NCBI GenBank assembly: GCA_036346255.1
Contig: CM070619.1
Location: 32,494,342 to 32,558,341 of the forward strand
Length of the DNA stretch: 64,000 nucleotides
Source: Ampelocalamus luodianensis
Lineage: Eukaryota > Streptophyta > Magnoliopsida > Poales > Poaceae
Direction: 5' to 3'
Part shown: positions 54,804 to 64,000 of the stretch, piece by piece
How the letters are laid out: every line of letters starts with the position of its first letter
How positions within the stretch are numbered: the first letter of the stretch is position 1
The notes under the pieces: model-generated
Databases searched by the model: none
What the model saw: only the letters and a program-made list of their open reading frames with translations
Told to the model about the DNA's origin: nothing
Program-made: the position numbers and the translations under genes

Positions 54804-56114
54804 TGTTGGCAAACAGGTAGGCTACACTAGCGCAAATTAAAAATTCTACCCAGTAAACCAAGATCACTGCAGCTTATAGATCACGGTCTTACCACTAGAC
54901 GCGCAAAGCGGAAGTTGATGCAAGACGTCGGGCGGTGTAGTCGTACTCGATTGATGCAAGACGTCGGGCGTAGTAGTCGACTACTTCCTCGTCCTCGCCG
55001 CGGCGCCCCACGCATGGCTCCTTTCTTGCGGTTCGTCCCAACGCCACGGATGCGCCGCCCAAAGGTATCCACACGCACGGGAGGAAGCGACGCACGCCGG
55101 ACTACTAGATCCGCGAGCGACTAGGGCGTGGGAGGGTGGCGCCGTGGTTTGAGGATGCCACGAAAAACTCAACCTCAACCAGCGCGCCGCCCTCCTTTAT
55201 AGACGTCCTTATAATGGGCTTCTACGAATAGAGGCCCATTAGGACTCAATGCCGATCTAATTTAGATCCAATCGAATTAGGCTTCAGCCCATAAGTGTGT
55301 GACCCTATGGTTCACATATGTTTAGACATGACGCGAGTACACATACTTGGTCAATAGTTGGTAGCGGCCTCTAACAAGGCGTACAACTCCTAAACATACG
55401 TAAAGATCATATCGGACGAACCATCACAACGTTATGTACATGCCAATCCCTTTGCCTCACGATATTCAATGAGCTCCAAGTCGACCACTCTTTCTCGATC
55501 CCGTGATCCGAATCCCTTACTAGGTTAACTCTTAACCTTAAGTAGCATGGCCATGCATTTCGGATCCGATCACTCGAGGCCCGAGATATCTCTCTCGGGT
55601 AGAGAGGCAAATCCCATCTCGTCGACCATGCCTCGCAGCATGCTTCATGACAAACTCAAAGCTACCTTTATAACTACCCATTCATTGAGTAGCGTTTGAT
55701 AGCCCCTAAGTAGGTCGATTCACATCTCAAGTACATACGACAATCTCGTGTCTAAGGACAAGGCGTACACATTGTGTAGAGAGAACCATAAGAATAATTA
55801 CTATGTCTCATGTTGGGTCGGTCCAACCCCATGTTCTAAACATGTGTCCACATTATTGGTTTGACATCTCCATGTCTATGACTCGTGAAACATGGTCATC
55901 AACCGATACATGTGCTAATCCATCATTCACGTGTGTCCTCACATGAACTCCGACTAGGGACAACTTTAGAATAACCATACAAGTAAAGAGTTTCACAAAC
56001 AAGTCACATACTTGTTAATCAACACAAAGGCAATATTCAAGGAACATTTATTAAATCATGGATACAATGAAATATCATCATCAATATGATTGCCTCTAGG
56101 GCATATCTCCAACA
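54804..56114 (-). repeat. 3' LTR of the copia element
   Basis: 1,311 bases, against about 1,310 for the partner. It is very similar throughout, for example GCCTCTAGGGCATATCTCCAACA versus GCCTCTAGAGCATATCTCC at the ends. Small indels are concentrated in the first 450 bases (GC-rich part). Confidence 0.88.
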
Positions 56115-56399
56115 TCTCCCACTTGCACTAGAGTCAATCTAGAAGATATCTAATACCCATAGCTCTTGTGTGCGCCTCATGCTTAGGTCAGGAGAGGCTT
56201 CGTCAAAGGATCTCAAATATTCAAATCCGTGTGTATTTTGCATATCTTTAAATCTCCTCGATTAAGGATCTCTCGAATGAGATGAAACCGCCGCAGATGT
56301 GTTTGTTCTTTTGGTGATTCTCGGCTCCTTGGCTTGCGCAATGGCCCCACCATATCACAAGAAAGATCCGAGGATCGCACGCACTAGGAACCACACCTA

Positions 56400-57680
56400 G
56401 TTCGGCTTATGAACTTCCTTATCCAAACACCTTCCTTTGCCGCTTCGAAGCGCAATGTACTCGGCCTCCGTTGTAGAGTCGACAACAATCTCCGCTTGGA
56501 ACTCTTCCAACTTACCGCACCACCGCTCAAAAGGAACACAAAACCCGATTGCGATTTGTAATCATCTTTGTCGGTTTGGAAGCTTGCATCGTGTAACCAT
56601 TTACAACGAGCTCTTCCTCACCTCCGTAGACTAGGAACACATCCTTAGTTCTTCTCAAATACTTGAGGATGTTTTTAATCGCTGTCGATGACTCTCACCT
56701 GGATCACCGTATCTCGCCGTAACACTTAGAGCATAGGAAACATCTCAAGCGAGTACACATCATAGCATACATGATAGATCCAATGGCCAAGCATACGGAA
56801 TCTTACTCATGCGATCTCGCTCATCGCTTGTCGAAGGACACCGAGTCTTGCCAAGATTTATGCCATGAGACATGGGCAAGAACCCTTTCTTTGCCTCCTC
56901 CATGTTGAACCGTTTCAATACTTTGTCAATGTAAGTACTGCTTAATCCTATTAGCCTTTTTGATCTATCTCTATAGATCTTAATACCCAAAATATATGCC
57001 GCTTCCCTAAGTCCTTCATTGAGAAACTATTTTTGGTGAGGTCTTAACGGACTCGAGCATAGGAATATCATTTCCAATCGAATATGTCATCTACATATAA
57101 GATTAGAAATACGAGTGAGCTCCCACTTGTCTTCTTGTAAACACAAGATTCTTCTTCGCTTTTGATGAAGTCAAACCCTTTGACCACTTCATCAAAACGA
57201 ATGTTCCAACTCCGAGATGCTTGCTTCAATCCATAAATGGATTTTTGAAGTTTGCATACTTTTCTAGCATTGTTTGATCGACAAAACCCTCGGGCTGTAT
57301 CATATACACGCCTCGGTTAAATTTCCATTAAGGAAAGCCGTTTTGACATCCATCCGCCATATCTCATAGTCGAAATATGCAGAATAGCTAGAATGATCCG
57401 TATTGATTTAAGTATCGCTACAGTGAGAAAGTCTCATCGTAGTCAACTCCTTGAACTTGCCGAAACCTTTTGCGATAAGTCGAGCTTTATGGATATGAAC
57501 ATTTCCATCCATATCAATCTTCCTTTTATAGATCCATTTGCACTCTATGGTTTTAACACCATCAAAGTGGTCAACCAAATTCCAAACTTGATTGTCTCCC
57601 ATGGATGCTATCTCGGATCTCATGGCACTATGCCATTTCTCGAGTCTGGTCCATCATTGCTTCCGTGATAGGTCGAGGCT
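56400..57680 (-). pseudogene. copia RT and RNase H, frameshifted
   Basis: On the minus strand: WNLVDHFDGVKTIECKWIYKRK then ARLIAKGF (57,600-57,460), MDVKTAFLNGNL near 57,345, the catalytic LYVDDI near 57,100, MGIKIYRDRSKRLIGLS and IDKVLKRFNMEEAKKGFLPM (56,990-56,870). The RNase H pieces are STTEAEYIAL near 56,460 and, after a shift, IADPLTKA-like text and HEAHTRAMG near 56,180. The catalytic YVDD is preserved, but at least six frame changes are needed. Confidence 0.8.
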
Positions 57681-57689
57681 CATCATTGT

Positions 57690-58800
57690 CTAACAATAAT
57701 ATATCTCGCGCATTGCGGAGCCTTCCGACCTTCGTGGTGGTGGTGCTTCCTTTGCCATGGGTTCCTCAACTTGTTCTCGCCACATGGGCATCATTCGCCG
57801 AGTCTTCCCGATTGGTTCATCTTGAACCTCTTCAAGCCGCACTGCTCTTCCACTTGTCTCCTGTTGAGAAACTCTTTCTCTAGGAAAACACCACTGAGCG
57901 ACAAACACTTTGCCCTCTAGTCGGTTGTAGAAGTAATATCCAAAGGTTTCTTCGGATATCCTACTAAAATGCATTTATCCGACTTGGGTGTGAGCTTGTC
58001 CGATCAGTAGTCGCTGACAAACGCTCACATCCCCAAATCTTTAGAAAAGACAAACCGTGACTCTTCCTACCCATATCTCATATGGTGTCTTAACTACGGA
58101 TTTAGACGGCACCTATTAAGTGTGAAAGCTGCCGTTTCTAGAGCGTAACCCCAAAAGGATAATGGTAAACTGATCGCTCATCATCGATCGAACCATGTCC
58201 AACAAGGTCCGACACGCTCGGATACCCCGTTTCTTTGAGGCGCTCCGGCGGTGTTAGCTGTGGAACAATTCCGCAACTCTTCGGATGATTGCTAAATTCA
58301 TGACTCAAATACTCGCCACCACGATCGATCGCAGAGCCTTAATTTTCTTGGCACGTTGATTTTCAACCTCATTCGAACTCTTTGAACTTTTCAAAAGTTT
58401 CGACTTATGCTTCATTAAGTAGACATAACCATATCTACTAAAATCATCGTGAAAGTTATGAAGTAATGAAATCCACCTCTAGCGATCGTGCTCATTGGTC
58501 CACATACATCGCTTTGTATGATTTCCAACAAGTCCGACGCCTCTCAAAAGAACCTTTGAAAGGTGATTTGGTCATCTTACCAAGCAAACAAGCTTCACAT
58601 GTCTCGTATGATTCAAAATCAAACGGTTAGAAGACCATCAACATGGAGCTTCTTCATGCGCTTTTCACTTATGTGACCCAAACGACAATGCCAAACATAG
58701 GTGGGATTCAAATCATTAGGTCAAGTCTTTTAGCATTTATGTTAAAGATAGGCGCATCATCAAGATTTAAAATAAATAACCCATTCATAATGGGCTAAAG
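57690..58800 (-). pseudogene. copia integrase, frameshifted
   Basis: Blocks: LGHISEKRMKKLHVDGLLT and CEACLLGKMTKSPF (zinc-binding region, 58,680-58,540), FITFTDDFSRYGYV-like near 58,440, ALRSDRGGEYLSHEF near 58,310, then a decayed GVSERRN region near 58,240 and KTPYEIW near 58,085. The C-terminal GYYFYNRLEGKVFVAQ and VRLEEVQDEPIG are at 57,940-57,810. The catalytic Asp-Asp-Glu positions are recognisable but not in one frame. Confidence 0.75.
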
Positions 58801-59039
58801 CCATAAACATTCCATTTTAGAGATCAAACAACCATTGTCTTTACTTGCAAATGAATAACCATCTCTCATCAAACATGAGGGGATAAAATGTTTCGACTCA
58901 TACTAGGAACATAATAACAATTATTCAATTCGAATAAATCACGAAGGAAGCTGAAGTTGCATGGTGCCGACGGTCAACGCAAAGCAACCCTTGCTTTATT
59001 CCCGACGCGAAATCAACTTCACCTCTTGCGACTCCTCTA

Positions 59040-59996
59040 CTTCTTATTAGCCCTCGCATCGAGTTGCAAATGTGAGCAACCGATCCGGTATCAAATACCC
59101 AAGAGTTAATAGGAGAATGCGAGAAAAATGTCTAAAACATTTATGACAAGTGTACCATGGGTGGAAGTCTTACTTCCACCTTCTTCTTGCATTCATCGGA
59201 ATCCATGTACTTCTTGCGATTTCTCTTCCAAAGGGCGCTTTACAATAGAAGCATACTGTCTCGGCTCGAGTCCAAAGATTAGGCTTAGGCGTTGGCTTCG
59301 AGATCATATCTTTAACCTTGCCCTTATTCTTTGGCCATGGCTTCTTACCCTTTTCTTGAAGCTAGACTTGTTCTCAGACCATCACATGGCTAGGCCCGCA
59401 CACTTCTTAATGTCACTCTGCTGTTTTGAGCATCCCACAAAGCTCATTAAGGCCCTTATCCGCCCCATGCATATGGTAGTTCAAATGAAATGCCCATAGC
59501 TAGGTGGAAGAGACGCTAAAATGAAATCGATTGCCAACTCTTGGCCAATTGGAAAACCAAGTTTATCCAAAGTCCGATCAGAACCAACCATTTTGATCAC
59601 ATGTGGGCCTACGGGTGCACCTTCATTAACTTGCATTCCGAAAAGCCTTAGAGACATTGAACCGTTCGGTCCCGGCCGTGTCCGAACATGTCCTTAAGCG
59701 CAATGATCATATCATACGCTTCACGGTCCTCAAACCGCTTTTGAAGGTCGTTCCATGCATGCAAGCATAAGACGACTAATCTCAAGAGAGTCATCACATG
59801 CTTTCTTGTAGGCATTTTTAACAAAGAGAGACGCATTGTTAGCGTGTTCTTCCGGGATTGGGGTGTCGAACGTTTTCCTTTATCCGCCCGAGAACAATTC
59901 TCGTGTTACGGACCAATCAATAGTTTGTTCCATTTAATTCTCTTTCTCAAGAATCGATCGCAAAGCAAAAGGGTGTGCGTGGTTGCTAGATGCCAT
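59040..59996 (-). pseudogene. copia gag and start of protease, frameshifted
   Basis: The ATG at 59,996 begins MASSNHAHPFALRSILEKEK then LNGTNY and DWS, the standard start of UBN2-type copia gag. RLSLLKMPTRKHVMTLLRL (59,830-59,770) and LGFPIGQELAIDFIL (59,560-59,515) follow. A decayed zinc knuckle (CFYCK, 59,250) and the protease active site SWVFDTGSVAHICNS (59,105-59,060) complete the region. DTGS retains the catalytic aspartate. Gag builds the particle and protease matures it. Several indels break the frame. Confidence 0.75.
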
Positions 59997-61563
59997 TGAT
60001 CTACAATAGGAAATGCAAAATACTAAGACAAATAAAACCATGATAGAGTAAATCAGTATTAAACAAATTTAATAGAATGTACTCCCACTAAAATCAACAT
60101 CCTCTGTTGATTCTTAGCGATTCAAGATCCGCAATTAACGAGTCTACTAGTGAGCTTTTGCATCACCGCTAGGAGACAAGGTAATTCGTAAGCAACACCT
60201 GCTAATCATATCTCTATATGACTCTTGTTGTTGGGTGACATCTCTATGCCCCGGCGCCCAACCTTTATGCCCCAAGGCCCATAACCTTTATGATAACCTT
60301 GTTAAGTTCACCAATCCTTATGCATGTAAGTATCCGATACAAAACCCATCTAGTCAAGGAAAGTTGATGGTGCCCTAATTTTATAGACCCACCATCAATT
60401 TACAAGACATGGGATGGTGCAAAGTTTAATTGGGAGGGCATATGTTTAACTTAACATTTTGTGAGGGATCACTATACTTCTACCATTCAAACATGCATAG
60501 GAGTAAAACAATAGGAATAACATTCACACAGTTGTGACTCAGTATGGCCCATTTTCTCATGGTGATCTCCATCGCCATAGAATCTGTCCACCATGATGAT
60601 CTCCATCTCCATGGTTCATGTGTGCCATCCCTCCAAGTGATGTGTCCTCCGAGTACTACTATAAGCTATTACTCATAACAGCTAGTAATAAAATACATGG
60701 ATACTAGGAATCATCACAAGTCGGACGCAGCCGTTAATACAATACTTTGACAACACAATGGCTCCAGTAGTGTTGCCGCATCCACGACACGCAGTCATGC
60801 AAATATTACAAACATGCATCACATACACATTAGGCCATACGGTCACATACATCCCGCAAAAACAAGTTATGCATAGAATCGCAATCCACCGGATAGGGTC
60901 GAGGGGTTTCCTCGGGTTCGAAGGGCAGCGCCGCGTATCTCCAAGGCGTGGGACATTCAGTAAAAAACAGATCCAATCTATGCAATTTTTACATAGGATT
61001 TTGATCGGCAAATCATATTTACCACAAATCGACTCATCGTCCGATTCGACCAATTTGTATCGATCTTCGCATGCCGCAACCGGTTTTACGTGTCACTGTC
61101 TACCCCGATGGCGAATCCGACCGGTAGGGGTATGTTGTTTCACGACCTTAGCAGCATGATCACGGTACATCGATTATTAATCTAGGTTCCGATTCGATCA
61201 ATCATATTGATCTTCGCATTCGCAACCGGTTTTACGTGTCACCGTCTACCCGATGGCGAATCCGACCGGTAGGGGTATGTTGTTTCACGACCTTAGCAAA
61301 GATGATCACGGTACATCGATTATTAATCTAGGTTCCGATTCGATCAATCATATTGATCTTCGCATTCGCAATCGGTTTTACGTGTCACCGCTCACCCCGA
61401 TGGCGAATCCGACGGTAGGGGTATGTTGTTTCACGACCTTAGCAAAGATGATCACGGAAACCGGATCAATCCATTACCGTAACTATACAATCGATCACAT
61501 CGATCATACCGATTTACATATCGCCATATGCAAATCACCCGAACCTATAACAAGACAAAGAAC
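59997..61563 (-). other. 1.57-kb copia leader, non-coding
   Basis: The region from the primer-binding site to the gag ATG. Open frames at 60,758-61,159 and 61,253-61,612 on the plus strand mostly lie over the tandem repeats and have no domain, so they are not counted as genes. Confidence 0.65.
61035..61480 (-). repeat. 146-bp tandem repeat in the copia leader
   Basis: CGGTTTTACGTGTCAC occurs at 61,081, 61,227 and 61,373, exactly 146 bases apart. Each unit contains GATGGCGAATCCGAC, TATGTTGTTTCACGACC and CGATTCGATCAATCATATT. About three full copies with few differences. Confidence 0.9.
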
Positions 61564-61577
61564 CGCTCGATACCATC
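61564..61577 (-). other. copia primer-binding site
   Basis: ATGGTATCGAGCGG (minus strand) directly inside the 5' LTR. It resembles TGGTATCAGAGC, the initiator-tRNA-Met site, with one base missing. Confidence 0.7.
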
Positions 61578-62887
61578 GTTGGGAAACGGTAGGCTACACT
61601 AGCGCAAATTAAAAATTCTACCCGTAAACCAAGATCACCGCAGATTATAGATCACGGTCTTACCACTAGACGCCGCAGCGCGAAGTTGATGCAGGCGTCG
61701 GGCGGTGTAGTCGCACCAAGTTGATGCGAAGACGTCAGGCGAGTAGTCGTACTACTTCCTCGCCCTCGCCGTGGCGCCCCACGACAGCTCCTTTCTTGCG
61801 GTTCGTCCCAACGCCACGATGCGGCGCCTTCAAAGGTATCCACACGTGCGGGAGGAAGCGACGACGCCGGACTACTAGATCGCGCGAGCGACTAGGGCGT
61901 GGGAGGGTGGCGGCGTGGTTTGGGGATGTCACGAAAAACTCAACCCTTAACCGCGCGCGTGTTCTCCTTTTATAGACGCCCTTATAATGGGCTTCTACGA
62001 ATAGAGGCCCATTAGGACTCAATGTCGATCTAATTCGGATCCAATCCGAATTAGGCTTCACCCTTAAGTGTGTGACCTATGGTTCACATATGTTTAGACA
62101 TGACGCGAGTACACATACTTGGTCAATAGTTGGTAGCGCCTCTAGCAAGACGTGCCAACTCCTAAACATACGTAAAGATCATATCGGACGAACCATCACA
62201 ACGTTATGCACATGCCAATCCCTTTGCCTCACGATATTCACCGGCTCCAAGTCGACCACTCTTTCTCGATCCTCGTGATCCTAATCCCTTACTAGGTTAA
62301 CTCTTAACCTTAAGTAGCATGGCCATGCATTTACGATCCGATCACTCGAGGCCCGAGATATCTCTCGTAGAGAGGGGCAAATCCCATCTCGATCGACCAT
62401 GCCTCGCAAGCATGCTTCATGACAAACCCAAAGCTACCTTTATAACTACCCGATTCACGGAGTAGCGTTTGATAGCCCCTAAGTAGGTCGATTCACATCT
62501 CAAGTACATGCGACAATCTCGTGTCTAAGGACAAGGCGTACACATTGTGTAGAGAGAACCATAAGAATAATTACTATGTCTCATGTTGGGTCGGTCCAAC
62601 CCCATGTTCTAAACATGTGTCCACATTATTGGTTTGACATCTCCATGTCTATGACCTGTGAAACATGGTCATCAACCGATACATGTGCTAATCCATCATT
62701 CACGTGTGTCCTCACATGAACTCCGACTAGGGACAACTTTAGAATAACCATACAAGTAAAGAGTTTCACAAACAAGTCACATACTTGTTAATCAACACAA
62801 AGGCAATATTCAAGGAACATTTATTAAATCATGGATACAATGAAATATCATCATCAATATGATTGCCTCTAGAGCATATCTCCAACA
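61578..62887 (-). repeat. 5' LTR of the copia element
   Basis: The partner of 54,804-56,114. The inner end reads CCCAACG rather than CCAACA, just before the primer-binding site. Confidence 0.88.
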
Positions 62888-64000
62888 TGTACAACCTATG
62901 TTGAAATTGAAGTTGTCATTCCCTTGTCACCTTAGTAAAAAAATCTGGTTGATACACTAGTATGACTAGAACATGTTGGAAAATTATGCTTAGTCAAAGC
63001 TTAGACCAAAAATCTTGATTTGGGGGAACTTTAGCCAAAAGTTGAACTATTATTTGAAAATGATTATATGGTATTGTATTTACCATAGAAATTTATAAAA
63101 TGATTTCACTTGTTAAACAAAATAAAAATTAGTTTAGACTTGAGCGAAATGGATGTTTGGATGGGTGCATGTTCATGCACGAGATCAATTCATTTCTATG
63201 ATCGAGGCCCAGAGTTTTACTGGAAGTCGCCCAAGTCAATTAAGGACCGGTCTTCGAGCGCATTTTGCTAAGCCCTTTCGTACTACCACATGTCCTGTGG
63301 GCAGGACTGCTAACTAATTTGCAAAATTTCACCTTGGTTGTACCATCCGGCTTGCGTGGGTGTCTCAGATGACATACTTTTATGTATTCCCACATGGTGC
63401 AAGAGGAGACTTAAATCCGACGGGTGGTTAGTCCAATGGAAGCGAAACCTTAGCGAGGTGGGACTACGATGGAATGACACTTTGTAAAGGCCTTGTCACG
63501 TGCTCTAGACTGCTTACCTAAGGTAGTGAGTGGTATCGACGGATGCCAAACAAACTAGAGAAGTCGTGTTCTGTGGGTAAAGCTGCAGACCTCTGCAGAG
63601 TATAAAACTATTCAAATAGCTGTGTCCATGGTCATGGACATGGTAGCAAAGCCACTCAAAGTTAGACTTTGGTTTTGTTTTCAAAATAATTTTGACAAAT
63701 GATTTTGGATAGTTTATCCAATTGGAAAATTGGACAGTTAGCCATGTGATAGGAGGGTATCCATCACCATATTTTATATAGAGGTTATCCTACTATAAAA
63801 CATGAGAATTTATAAAATAAATTTTAGTTATGGAATAACTGCTTTGGAACTTAGTACAAATATTTAAAGAAAACATTGCTTTTATTCAAATTCAACCAAT
63901 AAGCATTCCTTTGATAAATCCATGCATACATTATAATCTATTATTGGGTGTAACTTTCGGGCACGAAAGTTGTGCTCACCCTTACTTAATGCAAACAAAT
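62888..64000 (+). repeat. Tekay/Del-like LTR segment, plus orientation, running off the window
   Basis: 63,560-63,650 (GTGGGTAAAG...CTCTGCAGAGTATAAAACTATTCAAATAG...GTCCATGGTCATGG) is the inverted homologue of 46,895-46,990. GCTCACCCTTACTT at 63,974 is a usual segment of the late LTR in this lineage. It therefore faces opposite to the LTR at 54,040-54,803 on the other side of the copia element. Confidence 0.6.

Larger units (their letters stand above)
54804..62887 (-). mobile_element. Ty1-copia retrotransposon with 1.3-kb LTRs
   Basis: LTRs at 54,804-56,114 and about 61,578-62,887 have TGTTGG...CCAACA ends. A polypurine tract (AGTGGGAGA, minus strand, 56,115-56,125) and a primer-binding site (TGGTATCGAGCGG, 61,564-61,576) are in the right places. 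Internal order, right to left: leader, gag, protease, integrase, RT, RNase H. Flanks are GGTTGTAGT on the left and TGTACAACC on the right, so no direct 5-bp duplication is seen. All coding parts have frameshifts although the LTRs are very similar. Confidence 0.88.

Noticed and set aside
54881..55178. Arginine-rich frames seen near 54,900-55,170 and again near 61,650-62,060
   Set aside because: They are the same GC-rich part of the two copia LTRs; the frames differ between copies because of indels.
61564..61577. tRNA-like sequences at primer-binding sites as tRNA genes
   Set aside because: Only 12-14 bases complementary to a tRNA 3' end are present, with no cloverleaf.
60758..61612. Two open frames of about 120-133 codons in the copia leader
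   Set aside because: They overlap the 146-bp repeats (146 is not a multiple of three, so frames change between units) and show no domain.

Overview
This is plant nuclear DNA, almost certainly from a grass (Poaceae). Evidence: the only apparently live host gene is a two-exon Pollen Ole e 1/extensin-type gene with plant splice signals, and almost everything else is plant transposable-element sequence (Tat/RIRE2-like and Tekay/Del-like Ty3-gypsy, several Ty1-copia, an RTE-type LINE, MULE, hAT and CACTA pieces). An Oryza-like genome is plausible from the element types, but the genus cannot be proved from the sequence alone. No rRNA, tRNA, organellar or bacterial genes were seen.

Layout. 1-14,488: a minus-strand Ty3-gypsy element (integrase at 1-1,030, RT end/RNase H at 13,961-14,488) split by a ~13 kb plus-strand Tat-lineage element (1,031-13,960). 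The invader has two LTRs, a decayed gag-pol, and an antisense, multi-exon gene (8,950-12,690) encoding a Transposase_28-like domain plus coiled coils. Arrays of a stem-loop motif (TCGTAAG...CTACGA) occur in both LTRs and in introns of the antisense gene. 14,489-18,275: CACTA-type ends and a decayed Mutator-like element with palindromic arm repeats. 18,276-22,180: gene scraps (an AIF/FSP1-like flavoprotein, a wall-associated-kinase ectodomain) among three tandem-repeat arrays. 22,183-23,951: a hAT-like element with an 8-bp target duplication, carrying a captured class III peroxidase interrupted by a 402-bp solo LTR.

24,388-42,306: the Ole e 1-type gene. Its single intron is 17,452 bp. It holds a MULE (9-bp TSD), a further TIR element, a copia element (5-bp TSD) whose own LTR contains a second copia element (5-bp TSD, identical 115-bp LTRs), and a 5'-truncated LINE (18-bp TSD). 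Exon 2 has an apparent one-base deletion that shifts the last ~20 codons.

42,526-44,463: a 655-bp foldback element with a 9-bp TSD just behind the gene, a truncated GH9 endoglucanase 5' end, and a MULE zinc-knuckle remnant. 44,464-54,803: Tekay-like LTRs in opposing orientations and a decayed minus-strand gypsy interior, with a long GAGGTCC minisatellite inside one LTR. 54,804-62,887: a minus-strand copia element with 1.3-kb LTRs and a leader containing 146-bp tandem repeats. 62,888-64,000: another Tekay-like LTR running off the window.

The clearest themes are deep nesting with recoverable target duplications, repeated capture of host gene fragments by DNA transposons, and many one- or two-base indels concentrated in certain elements. 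Some of these indels contradict the nesting order, so consensus error in the assembly should be considered before treating every broken frame as real decay.
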